From Ctena decussata (lineage: Eukaryota > Mollusca > Bivalvia > Lucinida > Lucinidae), in contig OZ022513.1 of assembly GCA_963989385.1 (NCBI GenBank), positions 20,959,928-21,023,927 of the forward strand: 64,000 nt of DNA, read 5' to 3'. The notes under the pieces are model-generated. The model saw nothing but the letters and a program-made list of their open reading frames with translations, did no database searches and was not told the origin of the DNA. A program made the translations under genes and the position numbers. Positions 33,926 to 45,367 of this stretch are shown here, in pieces. The first letter of the stretch is position 1; every line of letters starts with the position of its first letter.

Positions 33926-34724
33926 TATAGCTAGCGCACATTGACCTGTCTCTTTGACCCCTAATCAAAATATATTAATAGGTTCAGTTGATTTCACAGA
34001 TAGGGATGCATGAATTATAAAACAATCTTAAGGCCATCCTTTCAAAATGTGTTTGTTGTGCTCCCATGCAGACTAAGGTAGGTCGGTAGGTTGGAAGAAG
34101 AAAAAAATGGGTGCAACAAAGTACTGGTTGCGACTAAAATGCATTTTCAAATTAAGTGCAGATCCGGGTCAAAGTATTCCTTAAGAGCAGTTTGGCCAGG
34201 GTCAACACTGTTTGCCATCTTACACTGACACCATTCAGCAGCCGTTACCAAAGTTAAAATTGACAATTATTATGATAAAAATATTACTACAAAAAAGAAA
34301 AAAAAAAACTTCCTTAAAGAAAAGGCCCAAAGGTTTAATCTTGGGTAGGATATTGAATGCAGCAAACAGAATTTTTATCATGGCCTTACACATAAGCAAT
34401 TCTATCATGATTCACGAGCATTTCCGACTGAAAATGAATTATTTCATGCATTTGTGAATAGTTTACCAGATATACTTGCATAAACCTATAGACGTATTGT
34501 ATGGTAAATTGGGTACAATTGCATGGAATTGGTACAAATAAAGTTTATCATTCCTCAATAGAACTTTTGATTCGGGGCCGATGATCAATGCTATGTATTT
34601 CAGAAGACATAATTCGTTTAAATCGCAGACAGAAGCAACTGAAAAAAACATACGCCTCAAAGAGGGCTGAAAGCGTGGGAGAGGAGAGGGGGTGGATGGA
34701 CTGATACATGACTTGCAGACCTTC

Positions 34725-34895
34725 CTTTTTAATAGTATTTAAGTCATATCAGGACGATGGGTGGGTGATAATGAAAGGCTGTGTGCAGTTGAACCCGTTT
34801 ACGATCGAAAAGATTCCCGTCTCCAGCGCGGTTCGAACCAGGGACCGCTAGATCAGCTGACCAGCGCTTAACCTACTGAGCTACCAGGGCTCCTG
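34725..34895 (-). repeat. tRNA-derived SINE with intact A and B boxes
   Basis: The minus strand begins 'ccctggtagctcagtaggtt' (A box) and continues to 'ctggttcgaaccgcgc' (B box GGTTCGAACC). The body follows with 'gagacgggaatcttttcgat' and 'tcattatcacccacccatcg'. It lies inside the TIR element copy 1 and has partners at 37600-37775, 38655-38790 and 31560-31740. Confidence 0.8.
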
Positions 34896-35181
34896 TAGGT
34901 GTATGTGTGGGTTCGGGGGATGCATTTTACATCTTAATAGCATGTCACCCAAAGTGAGAAAACATTGTAACAGAAGATATATAAACAGTGTATGACATAC
35001 CTCTGAGTATCTGGATACTATTTCAACGGCGTCATGATTCGTGATACGGTAAACAATGTCATGGGTGTAAAAATAAGCATCTTTACTTATTCTGCTTCTG
35101 AATTACAGAATCGTGTCGCAGCCTATTGCATGATGCTCGTGTTTGCAACGACTTTATTCAACTACGCTGAAAATGAATGCA

Positions 35182-35182
35182 T

Positions 35183-35213
<31 letters not shown>
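35182..35213 (+). repeat. (CT)n microsatellite
   Basis: An uninterrupted run of about 16 CT units within TIR element copy 1. Copy 2 has only a few CT units at the matching place, so the run expanded after the two copies parted. Confidence 0.9.
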
Positions 35214-35218
<5 letters not shown>

Positions 35219-35635
35219 ATACATTGTACTTATAAAATCCATTCAACAAGCTCTGAAATCAAACATTCAAAAAATGGTTAAATGAGTGTTAAAATTTAGG
35301 AGATTTTCCCTACAGCATTGTTACGCGCCGAATCTCCTTGGCATTTGCATTACGTGTAGCTACTGACACCTACAAAACATGCACAGAAAAAAAGAAAAGA
35401 TGCACTCCAGGGAAGGCATGGCAAATGTAATCGCGGATAAGGAATTTCGACGCTGAAGCCGCCTAAAATACGGACCACGAAAATCCGACTCCATAATATA
35501 GTGTCATTCAATCGCGTAAATACGTGTAGGTGTGGTTCTTCTAAAAAGCGTTGACTCCTAATTTGCAATGAATTGTGCTATTTTGCATATTCATGCATAA
35601 AGGTCAGAAAGACAGGTCGATTTGTGCCTGCTATA

Positions 35636-36282
35636 TCTTATGATTATGTCTGAAATTAAGTGCATTTTGTTATTGTTACACATCAAAATACAAAGCACTC
35701 GTGTATTTTAGCCACCAAGTCATATTGACATTTAGAATTACCTTAACGAACGAACCTTAGCTATGGTTGAGAAACGACAGCAGACGTTAGATGCTGTTTA
35801 TTAGGGAGATATTTGTATTCAGATCGTGAGAAAGTCAATCGTTTGGTTACTTGCAATTTCCCGTTTATAAGTTGGGAAAAATCAAACCTTTATTTAAGTT
35901 CCGTTTGACTGACTGTTCATATAGAACATGTATACGGCCATTTGGATCAGACAATACTTAGATCAGCATGATTTTCTTCATTGTGTATTTACAGCTTTAA
36001 ACTGTTTACACATACAGTCGGAATACCTTGGTTACACAGTTTAGCGTGTTATGAAGAACTAGAGCCGACTGCGCGGCTGCATTATTCATGTACTGGTAAC
36101 CGACTTAGTAAATGTATGCATATACAGTCCAGTTAGGATTTTCAGAATGTAAACAGACTGAACCATTACTTTGCGATAGGTGAAACCGTAGCGTATCACA
36201 GAATATTCAGACCGTTTATTAAACAAGGTATTAAATTAACCATGCTCTATCAATCTATTCTGTATAATAGTGTAGATGTAAC
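35636..36282. other. No feature recognised
   Basis: Ordinary A+T-rich DNA between the TIR element and a tRNA-like sequence. Confidence 0.35.
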
Positions 36283-36332
36283 CTGACGACTTTGCAAATA
36301 GTGAGTCGCAGGTTCGAATCCCGGTTAACTTG
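36283..36332 (+). repeat. tRNA-like B-box region
   Basis: The phrase 'cgcaggttcgaatcccggtt' is a strong B box with T-loop context. An A box cannot be placed confidently. A SINE head or tRNA pseudogene. Confidence 0.45.
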
Positions 36333-36481
36333 AAAGCATCATTTTTTCGTTCTATTTGTTAAAATGAAACTTAATAACTTGATGCCTACAGTTCTCCAGT
36401 CTTAGATTTTAATCTTTTATCTGCCTCTTATTCTAATTTTGATCTGTTTTATGTTTCATTCCAAACATGTTTTATTTATTT

Positions 36482-36725
36482 ATGGCTGGTTGGTTTGTGC
36501 TTGACGGCTCCTTGAAACAGTCTTTCAGTCTATCTTGGGCCGTCTCCCAGAGAGAGTGAGAAAGAAAAGCGGTCTGATGGGGGAGAGTAAAATGTCCAAA
36601 CAACCCCACCCGCACCTACTGCAGGCACAATAGGCCCTTTGCCTTCTATTACCCAAATACTTGGGACGCTCCGGCACAGAAAGTTGCCCAGCACAATCGC
36701 CCGACCACGACCATCCCCATTATAT
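36482..36725 (-). repeat. SINE-like family S2, inverted copy
   Basis: The reverse complement matches 33090-33300: 'gccgtctcccagagagagtg' is the complement of the landmark there, and 'cgcacctactgcaggcacaa' matches its head. The tail is at the left edge, rich in GGTTGGTTTG. Confidence 0.65.
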
Positions 36726-36932
36726 TCATTCAACATCTGTTCGTTTTGTCTAATGTGTATCTGATATAACTGATGAGTCCATTATATTGGCACAAAATAC
36801 GTGTTTTAGCCACCATGTGATAAAAAGATAAACATGAACACACCTTTCGTTATATGACCACACATACACACAAATAACGTAGAATAAAATAAAAAATAAA
36901 TAAATAAGAAAGTAAATAAAAGGAAGAAAAAA

Positions 36933-37015
36933 CGATTCCAAGATTCGAACCTGCGTTTTCTTGTTTGCCACAACAAAACTTCTGTTCTCGTATCTCTATT
37001 TAACCACTAAACCAC
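36933..37015 (-). repeat. tRNA-like sequence with long variable region
   Basis: The minus strand has 'ctgtggtttagtggttaaat' as an A-box region and 'cgcaggttcgaatcttgg' as a B box, about 55 bp apart. The 5' and 3' acceptor strands do not pair well, so it is more likely a SINE head or pseudogene than a working tRNA. Confidence 0.5.
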
Positions 37016-37223
37016 AGTTGCTTTTTGCCTAAAGTGGTTGCAAATAGTATCTATATTGCTAATATGGAAACTTAACGTCCCCGTCTTTAACAATAGGCAT
37101 TGTCCAAAATAGTAAACAAACAGTGACGTCACTGTCACAATAGTCTAATTGGACAATATCTACAGTGTGATATTGCTTGTTTGGGATGTTTTTTAATCTC
37201 TAGCTAAAACATGAATAACTATA

Positions 37224-38650
37224 GTCGGCGCAAATTGACCTGTCTCTTTGACCCTTGGTTTAAATATGTTTTATATTAGTAGGATCAGTTGGTTTCACAA
37301 ATAGGGATGCATGAATTATAGAACAATCTTAAGGCCATTCTTTAAAAATGTGTTTGTTTTGCTCAAATGCAGACTGAGCTGGATCAGTAGGTTGGAAGGA
37401 AGACTTTTTTTCGGGTGCCACAAAATACTGGTTGCGACTAAAATGCATTTGCAAATAGGCTATTAGCGCAGATCCGAATCAAAGTATTCCTTAAGAGCAG
37501 TCTGGTCAGGTTAACACTGTTTGCCATCTTACACTGACAGTCTTAACTCCGTTCAGCAGCCGCATTCCTCAATACTTGATTCGGGACCGATGACTTGCAG
37601 TTTTGCTTCCTATATTCAAGTCATATCACGACGATGGGTGGGTGTAAAGGAAAGGCTGTGTGCAATGGAACCCCGTTTACAATCGAAAAGATTCCCGTCT
37701 CCAGTGGGCTCGAACCAGGAACCTCTCGATCTGCAGACCAGCGCCTTACCTACTCAGCTAACTGATCTCCTGGAGGTGTGTGTGCTGGGGGGGGGGGGGG
37801 AGGGGGGCGATGGGACGGGGTGCATTCTACATCTTAATAGCAGGTCAGACAAAGTGAGAATACAATGTAGCAGAAGATATATAAACAGGTACAGCGATAG
37901 TGTATTACATCGATGTCCATCCGAGTATCTGGATATATTTCAACGTCGTCATGGGTGAAAAAAATAAGCATCTTAAATTATACTGCTTCAGCATGATGCT
38001 CGTGTTTGCAACGTTTTCGTTCAGTTAAGCTTAAAGTTAAGTGCATGCTCTCTCTCGAGTTTGCAACGTTTTCATTCAATTAAGCTTAAAAAGGTGAGTG
38101 CATGCTCTCTCTCGCACCATAACTTATAAATTCTAGTTACATGTAACAAGCTCTGAAATCAATTATTCATAAAAAATGATTATATGAGTGTTAAAATTTA
38201 GGCAATTTTCCATACAGCATAGTTACGCGCCGAAACTCTTTGGCATTTGCATTACTTGTAGCAACTAACGCCCACAACACATGCACTCAAAAATGGAAAC
38301 AAAAGTAAAAAAGTATACACTCCAGGGAAATGGTAAAACGGCTTCGCACAGCAACACGCTCTGAAAATACCTAAGGCTCTTTTCTATGTTGTGTATTTTA
38401 TAAAGATTTCGGCGCCGAAGCTGCTTTTGTAAATGCTGGCCAATGTAATCGCGGATAATGAGTTTTGAGGCTGAAGCCGCCTAAAATACGCTCCACGAAA
38501 ACACGGCTTCAGGATATGGTAGTCATTTAATCGCGTAAAGACATGTAGGTTCGGTTCTACTAAAAAGCTTTGTCTCCTATTTCGTAATGAATTGTGCTAT
38601 TTTGAATATTCAGGCATAAAGCTCAGAAGAACAGGTCAATTTGCGCCAGC
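37224..38650. mobile_element. TATA-flanked TIR element, copy 2 (1.4 kb)
   Basis: The left end GTCGGCGCAAATTGACCTGT and the inverted right end (complement GCTGGCGCAAATTGACCTGT) differ at two positions only. TATA flanks both sides (37220-37223 and 38651-38654). It is co-linear with copy 1 but about 275 bp shorter, lacking the block around 34255-34570. The 145-residue open frame at 37521-37958 runs through the internal SINE and is not a gene. Confidence 0.85.
37600..37775 (-). repeat. tRNA-derived SINE inside TIR element copy 2
   Basis: Same layout and position as the SINE in copy 1. The B box is ggctcgaacc; the A box region is decayed ('cagttagctgagtaggtaag'). Confidence 0.7.
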
Positions 38651-38654
38651 TATA

Positions 38655-38790
38655 GTTGGCTTTCTTTCCAACAGTATTTCAGTATTATCAGGACAGTGGG
38701 AGGGTGATAATGAAAGGCTGAGTTCACTGGAACACCGTTTAAGTTTGAAAAGATTTCCGCCTCCAACTGGACTCGAACCCGGGCCACTAA
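38655..38790 (-). repeat. tRNA-derived SINE, partial
   Basis: Directly after the right flank of TIR copy 2. It shares 'tgataatgaaaggctgagtt' and the B-box region 'actcgaacccgggccac' with the SINE at 34725-34895. The A-box part is missing. Confidence 0.65.
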
Positions 38791-39611
38791 AATACATTAA
38801 TCACAGAGAACGATTACAATTTGAATCTTAAACAGTTCTTTCAAGAGCAGAGACTACATGCAGAAGAAGGAACATTGGCCAGACTACGTAGTTTTGGCTT
38901 ATAAAACCTCATCAGTGACCCTGACAATATCTGGTGACGAAAACAGAGAAAAGCACACTGAATTTTCTTAATTTAATTGAGCAGTCGATTAAAAGACTGA
39001 CCAGTATCAAAAAGGATCCAAATAATATAAAAGACGTCGATCTAGAATAAGAGTCTAAACCAATCTAAAATTTCATTTTTTTTAGAATATATCCTTCAAT
39101 CTCAAAGGACGAAAACAAAATAAAGTCTGCACTATTGATTATGTACGGGGAGACGTTTTACGGCTACCACACGGCACAACACCAGTGGAGTGAAGTAAAA
39201 TTAAAATTTTAAAGAGTTCCTTAAAGAGCAGACAAGCATTTTTTTTTTTTTTTTTTTTTTTATGCAACTTTGCGTCTTCGTATTTTGACTTTGATGTCAT
39301 TCATGAGGGCGTATCTGCCTATTTGCAAATACGACATGTACACATGTGCATATTAAGATTTTATCCAAAAATCAAAACCCATTCCCAAACAGACACCTGT
39401 TTTACTTCTATTGCCTAGTGCTGAATGATGCTTGGGTTGGGAGGACAAAAGTGCTATGCTACTTTCCGAGTTGAGGCAAGCTCACGACAGTGGCTTAAGG
39501 TACGGCAGCTACCTGCTGTGCTTTTAGCAGGTGCGGAATGATGTCTGTTTGGATAGGTGACTGTGTGTACCTTGAAACCTAGTTGCATTTTCAATAATGA
39601 TGGTCATTTTT
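38791..39611. other. Mostly featureless; poly-T tract and S2-like piece
   Basis: A run of 23 T lies at 39239-39261. 'cttttagcaggtgcggaatg' near 39521 resembles the head of family S2 as seen at 53300. Nothing else is recognised. Confidence 0.35.
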
Positions 39612-41252
39612 AGCTCGCCTGGACGAAGTCCAGGAAGAGCTATTGCACTACCCCCGGCGTCGGCGTCGGGGTCAGCGTCGGCGTCCACATTTACGTCAAA
39701 GTTTTTTAAAAAGCTTATTTTTTGCTGAACAAATGGGTGGAATTTCACCAAACTTGCATGAATACATTATTAGGATAAATTTAAGCTAATTAAATTGTGG
39801 TGATCTTGATTTCATTTTCAAGGTCACTGAGGGATTAACATGGCAATTTATTGTACCCACTTTATCTCCTGAACCAGTGGATGGAATTTCACCAAACTTG
39901 AATTGATACATCATTAGAACAATTAAAAGAGCTGATTAGATTTGGTGACCTTGGCTTCATTTTCAAGGTCACTGGAGGACTTAGATGACAATTTCTTGTT
40001 ACCTCAATTTCTCATGAACCAATATATGGAATCTTAACAAACTTGCATGGATACATCATTGGTACAAGTTGAAGAGCTGATTAGATTTTAGTGATCTTGA
40101 CTTCATTTTCAAGGTCACTGGAGGACTTGAATTATTTCTTGTCCCCTTAAATTCCAGTGAACCAACAGGTGGAATCTTACCAAACTTGCATGGATATATC
40201 GTTGGGACAAGTTTAAGAGCTGATTATATTTTGATGACCTTGATTACATTTTCAAGGTCACTAGACTTAGATGACCATTTCTTGTACCCATGATATCTCC
40301 TGAACCAATCAATGGAATTTAACCAAGCTTGCATGGATTCATCATTGGGATAAGTTTAAGAGCTGATTTTATTTTTGTGACCTTGACCTCATTTTCAAGG
40401 TTATTGGAGGACTAAGATGACAGTTTCTTGTACCCGCAATATGTCATGAACCAGTTGATGGTATTGCACCAGACTTGCATAGATACATTGTTGGGACAAG
40501 CTTAAGAGTTGATCAGATTTTGGTGTCCTTGACCTCATTCTTAAGGTCACAGGAGGACTTAGATATGTGAAATTTCACTAAAATTGATATATCTCATTAG
40601 CGATTGGCTTGATTTCCACGTCACTTTCATACATATACCGTCGAGACAATCTTTAGAAATAACTGTCTTTTGATGACCTTTACCCCATTTTCAAGGTCAA
40701 AAGCACACTTACAAATGCCTATTTTTTTTCTTAACAATGAGTTATAACTTAAACCGATTGATGGATATTCATCAGACTTGCATGAATATATCGTTCTGAC
40801 AAGTTTAATACATGTTTAGTAGTTGTTGACTTTTACCCATTTTCAAGGACATAGTCTTCTATGTAGGATACCTTTAAAACCAACGGATGGATTTTCTTTG
40901 CATAGATATTTTATTTCTACAGGCTTTTTATATAAAAGGTGATTGGACATCAGTTTTTCTCTGAAAATTATTTATAGTTTTTTTAGCTTGTTCTCAATAG
41001 GATGAAGAACCTCTAAGGTCTTTGAACACCTTAAAGCCTTTATCATAGTGGCACAGTTTCTCAACATTTTCAGGTGATTTAAAAACCTGCAGCTGGCAAG
41101 TCTTGGCTGCTTTTTGTCTTTTGAATACAAAGGTTAGCTTATTCTCACCCTTTAGAATTAGACTTTACTACTACGACTTGAATTAGAGTATTGGTTATCT
41201 CCTTCTATCTTTCAAATTCCAGGCGAGCTAAGCTGTCTGCTGACAGCTCTTG
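39612..41252 (+). mobile_element. Family D tandem-core element
   Basis: It starts AGCTCGCCTGGACGAAGTCC, where CTGGAC and GTCCAG form a stem, then a GGCGTCGGCGTC tract. About eight monomers of roughly 165 bp follow, with 'ttttcaaggtcactggagga' and 'tggatacatcattgggacaa'. The end TCCAGGCGAGCT inverts the start, followed by the stem-loop AGCTGTC-tgct-GACAGCT and CTTG. The plan equals family A although the monomers are unrelated to A and related to family I. The aspartate-rich minus frame at 39524-39751 is a translation of the GTC tract. Confidence 0.8.
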
Positions 41253-41620
41253 ATGTTTTTCTTATGCTCCTTTTTTGTCTTTAATTTTTCTTTTGCCACA
41301 AATTACTCTTTGATTTTTTATTTACATAAACCCTTTTCATATCAACAAGTCAGGCATTTTAGAAAATTCTAAACTGTGAAAATGTGAAAAATGACAAAAA
41401 AGGCAGCAAAGTTTTAAAAATCTGTTAAATTTAAACTTTAAGTGCAGAATTTTATATTCACCACATATCACTGATTGTCACAACCTTTGTGTTATTGAAA
41501 GTGTAGTCCAGTTTAAAAAAAAGAACCGGTACAGTATGTAACAAACGCCCCCCGAATGCCTCCTTACTTACCCTTTGACCACAGATTAAGACTACCTTGA
41601 CCCTTGCGAGCTAGACTTGT
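41253..41620. other. No feature recognised
   Basis: Unremarkable A+T-rich spacer between family D and family E elements. Confidence 0.35.
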
Positions 41621-42572
41621 TATCCCCCGCCGAAGGCGAAAGGATATAGTTTTCTCCATGTCCGTCCGTCTGTCTGTCCGCCCGTCCTTCCATCCATCCG
41701 TTCTTCCTATCGTCCGTCCGGAGCCATAACTAAGTAACCATTAGACGTAATTTTATGAAACTTGAAATAATAAATATCACTATAACGCGCTCATACATCT
41801 GAAGTTTCTTCAGACTGGCTTAAGTAGTGCATGGGTTATCGCACTTTAATTGACTAAAAGTCAATAAAATGAGCCATAACTCAGTAACTAATAATCAGAA
41901 CTTAATGAAACTTAAACTCACTATGTATCATTGTAACGCAAATATGCACATAAAGTTTAATCAGAATGGCATCAGTAGTGCATGAGTAATTGTCCTTGAA
42001 TCAATTTAAGATTGCCAAATTCAACGACAACTAAGTTATCAATAAATAGAATTCTCTGAAACTTGTAGTAAATATGTATCACCACAACACATTAGTGCAT
42101 CTTACGTTTTGTTTGAATTGCTGCAGTAAGCAATCAGTTATTGCCCTTGGATTGGTTAAAAATCAACACATTGAGTCATAACTAAGTAGCCAATGAATGG
42201 AATTTCATGAAACTTAAATTAATTCTGAATTATCATGACACAGCAGTATACATTAAGTTTTGTCATAATCGCTTCAGTATTGCATGATATAAAGCCCTAG
42301 AATTGGTTTAAGATCCACAAATTTGCCACAACTAAAGTACCGGTGAACAAAATTTGTCGTTACTGAATTTAAAATGTATCATCATAGTGCTATGATGCTG
42401 AGGCAAGTGTTTAAGAAGATCAGCTTCATCTAATGCCTCACTTATCCCAGAGTAATCCGCAAGTTCAGCTTAACTAAGTAACCAGTGAACCAAATTTTAT
42501 GAATCTTAATATAAGCCATAAACGAATCAGGACCACTTCGGCGGGGATATAGATTCACCAAATTTGCTTGTT
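41621..42572 (+). mobile_element. Family E tandem-core element E1
   Basis: The start TATCCCCCGCCGAAGGCG has a small stem, then a TCCGTCCGTCTGTCTGTCCG tract. Monomers follow with 'agccataactaagtaaccat' and 'aaacttaaactcactatgta'. Near the end CTTCGGCGGGG inverts the start. The last bases are attcaccaaatttGCTTGTT, as in E2. Confidence 0.75.
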
Positions 42573-42879
42573 TTATCATGCTTTACCTTTCTGTGAAGTT
42601 TGATAATAAAATTCAAGTCAGCAGCTTCAAGTCAGTTCGGAGACATAAAACCACTTCTGACCCCTGATCGTGACAATGACCATGGGCATGGGAACCGCAA
42701 TTTTGTTTGTGGCATACCATCTCACTATGCTTTAGCATTTCCAATAGTTTAATCAATATGCTAAAGAAATTGGTTTTGGCAATTCGGAAGAAACAGATTG
42801 ACCTTTGACCTCTTACTATGACCTTGTATTTGAGTATGGAAGCCTATGTCTTCTGTGCGCCATACCTCCTTACTAAGTA

Positions 42880-44890
42880 CCGTTCCGGCTAAGAATCAGG
42901 CAGAATGCATTAAAAGGGTGGCATATCGAGGTCTTCAGATTTTGACCAAAACTTGTGTATAAGTCCATTTGGTAACCAAACCTGCACCTGCAAAATGTTA
43001 GGTCAGTCAGTCGACGGTTGCTAAGGAAACCAGGGCGTAATTGTTTTCCTTAGCAACAAGCAAATTATGCTTGAACAGTTAAATAAAATACAACAATTTT
43101 GGGAGGCTATAACTGTATACAAAACGAAAATAGCCCTTCTTGTAATGTGTCCACTAACACAATGTTCATTATTGGTATCGAATTCTGTTTGAATGTTTAT
43201 GAAATAAACATCAGCATGTGTGCTATTTGAGGTCAAAGGTCACCTGGGTCAGCTTTTATACAGAAAATAGTCAAAAATGACCGAAATCCAACCCATATAT
43301 TTTCTATAGTATAAAAAAATGGAAGATACCAGCATTCAATGATTAAAACACATCTATGGAGCTTTCAAAATCTGTAATAAAATTACTGTATAAATTTCTC
43401 CTTAGCAACCAATTTAACACCTTAGCAACCGCCCCTTAGGTGATCTGTACTTGTTGACTGTATTGGAAACGGTATATCTTTGACGTATTGCAATAAAGGA
43501 AGACAATAGTAAGGAAAGTTTAAAGCTCGGATATTGGACTTTTACACTTTGTTGAGAAACATTCGCATATAGTTCATCTTAGTAACCAGTTAGAGCCCTT
43601 AGCAAAAAGCCGTTAACAAATTTGAGACTTTTGGCCGAACTCCATGAGGAATATCTTTGATATACAACTGAGAATAGCCATACTTTTTTTGAAATGTTTA
43701 AAGCACAACTCCCTTACCTTTAACATTTGTAGTGAAACATGTGTATTTGTTTGTTCTTAGCAACCCGATTGTGCCCTTAGCAACCACTTATTAACAAATT
43801 TAGAATTTTTGAGTGAGGTCCAAATCTGATGCCTTCTGATTGTTGTGTACTATGTAGACAATGGTAAGGAATCACTGAAGGAAGAATGCTGGACTTAACC
43901 AGTCTGTTGCAAAATCTGTGTATATAATTGTCCTTAGCGACCAGTCTGAGCTCATACCAACCACCACTTAACTGATTTGAGAATTTGGTTTAAATTCCAT
44001 ACAAAACACCTTTTATGAGGAGCTGTCTATGAACACAGTTGTAGTAATTTTTGAAACACATTTGACTTACTTTTAAAAATCACTCAGGAAAGAAAAACAC
44101 TTGTGCATGTATATGTCCTTAGCAACAAGTTTGAGTCCTGGGCAACCACATGATTTAACAATATTTTAACAGATTTGGAGCATGTAAGTGAATTTTATTC
44201 AAACTATTCTCTACTTGCAACATAACAATGTATCTTGTTATAAGTAATATTTAAAGCATTTGGACGTTTACCATCTGATAAAAAACATGTGCATATTATT
44301 GTCCTTAGAAACCAGATTGGGCCCTTGGCAACCACCTCTTTAGAGATGTAAGACTATTGTCGGAATTCAGGACAGAATAGTTTTATTAGCAACAAACTGT
44401 TATGACAAGTGTAAGTGATGTCTGGATCTTTTAAAATCTGATGAAGAAAATTCGTATGTGCTTGTCCTTAGCAACCAGTTGAAGCCCTTGGCAACCATTT
44501 CTTAGAAGACTTAGAATTTTACCAGAGGAACTGACAGCCGCTGAATCCCTGAAGGTCTTCAAGGCAAGGATTTCAGCAGCCGTACATTCCTTGACTCCAA
44601 GATGTTTTTATCCTGTTTTTAGCTTGTTTTTAACCAATCTTATGCAATTCGCCATGTATAGCTTTAATCATCAGTGCGACAATGCTGGTTCCACCGGTCT
44701 TGCACTTTAACAGGAAAAAGAAGAATTTTCTACTGAAGTCCACAAAGAATGTCTTTTTTTGCCCTACAAGTAATTAAGACAGTTATAAAAAGTTCTAAGT
44801 ACGTTGCCTGACTTTTGAGATTTGTTGAAAACATGAACGAGCAGTATGACCCCTTAGCAACGACGTCTTAACGTATCTACCGAATTTCAA
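42880..44890 (+). repeat. Family K tandem repeat with CCTTAGCAACC pairs
   Basis: Monomers of about 180 bp repeat from 43390 to 44870. Each holds two motifs near 'tccttagcaaccagtttgag' and 'cccttggcaaccacc'. The first 600 bp (42880-43490) match, in inverse orientation, 49838-50440. An inverted repeat GTTGCTAAGGAAA/TTTCCTTAGCAAC spans 43018-43059. A LINE tail interrupts the array at 44521-44721. Confidence 0.7.
44521..44721 (+). mobile_element. 5'-truncated LINE tail with 8-bp target duplication
   Basis: The frame reads PEELTAAESLKVFKARIS, then PRCFYPVFSLFLTN and a stop at about 44710. 'lPeel..AeSl..FKarL' is the usual extreme C terminus of reverse transcriptases of CR1/L2/Jockey-like LINEs. 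AGAATTTT occurs at 44513-44520 and again at 44722-44729, so about 200 bp was inserted into a family K monomer. The 3' end is short and A-rich (aggaaaaaga). Only the last 62 codons of the reverse-transcriptase ORF are present. Confidence 0.75.
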
Positions 44891-45223
44891 ACACATTATC
44901 TTCTTTGTGCCATAGGCCATATGGGTTGTAGAAAACAGCAGGAAATGTTTGAAATACATTAGTTTTGTGCCTTAAAATTCCTTTTGAAAACCTAAAGCTC
45001 GGGCAGTCTTAGCAAATTTCTTGAGACTTGTTTTTCGAAATGTAATTTCAAGCTAGTTTTCAGTTGCAAAATGGTTTACAACCTATATCATACCCAGTAA
45101 ACATGCAGGAAGCATCAAATTTGACACCAAATGGCTAGGGAAAAGTTGCGTCTCTGCTGTGACGGCTGGCGCATTGGAATAATTAAATTATTGCAATTTC
45201 AAGGCATAAAGGAATCAAAAAAA

Positions 45224-45367
45224 TGACTATTTCAGTGTAAGTTAGAGTTTTATTTCACTCATGAACACCAAAAATTGTATTTTCACTTGTGGCTTTGCCA
45301 CTCGTGGAAATACTGCTTTTGGTGTTTATTCGGTGAAATAAAAATCAGTCTTACACTGAAAAAGTCA
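45224..45367. mobile_element. 144-bp hairpin MITE
   Basis: The left end 'tgactatttcagtgtaag' pairs with the right end 'cttacactgaaaaagtca'. The arms continue through 'ttttatttca' and 'aacaccaaaa' to a centre GTGGCttTGCCAC near 45290. Outer sequence up to 46400 contains nothing I recognise. Confidence 0.8.

Larger units (their letters stand above)
33930..35631. mobile_element. TATA-flanked TIR element, copy 1 (1.7 kb)
   Basis: The termini are GCTAGCGCACATTGACCTGT at the left, with the inverted GCAGGCACAAATCGACCTGT at the right. TATA flanks both ends (33926-33929 and 35632-35635). Copy 2 at 37224-38650 is co-linear through 'cagatagggatgcatgaatt', 'caaagtattccttaagagca' and 'gcatgatgctcgtgtttgca'. 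Both copies carry the same tRNA-SINE in the same place and orientation, so the SINE was inside the element before it multiplied. No transposase is apparent. TA or TATA duplication suggests a Tc1/mariner-like mechanism. Confidence 0.8.

Noticed and set aside
34838..34893. Possible functional tRNA gene
   Set aside because: The head is followed by a SINE body and recurs four times in the window with the same body.
36933..37015. Possible functional tRNA gene with intron
   Set aside because: A and B boxes are present but the acceptor strands do not pair, and similar heads occur in SINEs here.
37521..37958. 145-residue plus-strand open frame
   Set aside because: It runs through the tRNA-SINE and the TIR element, and copy 1 of the element does not keep the frame.
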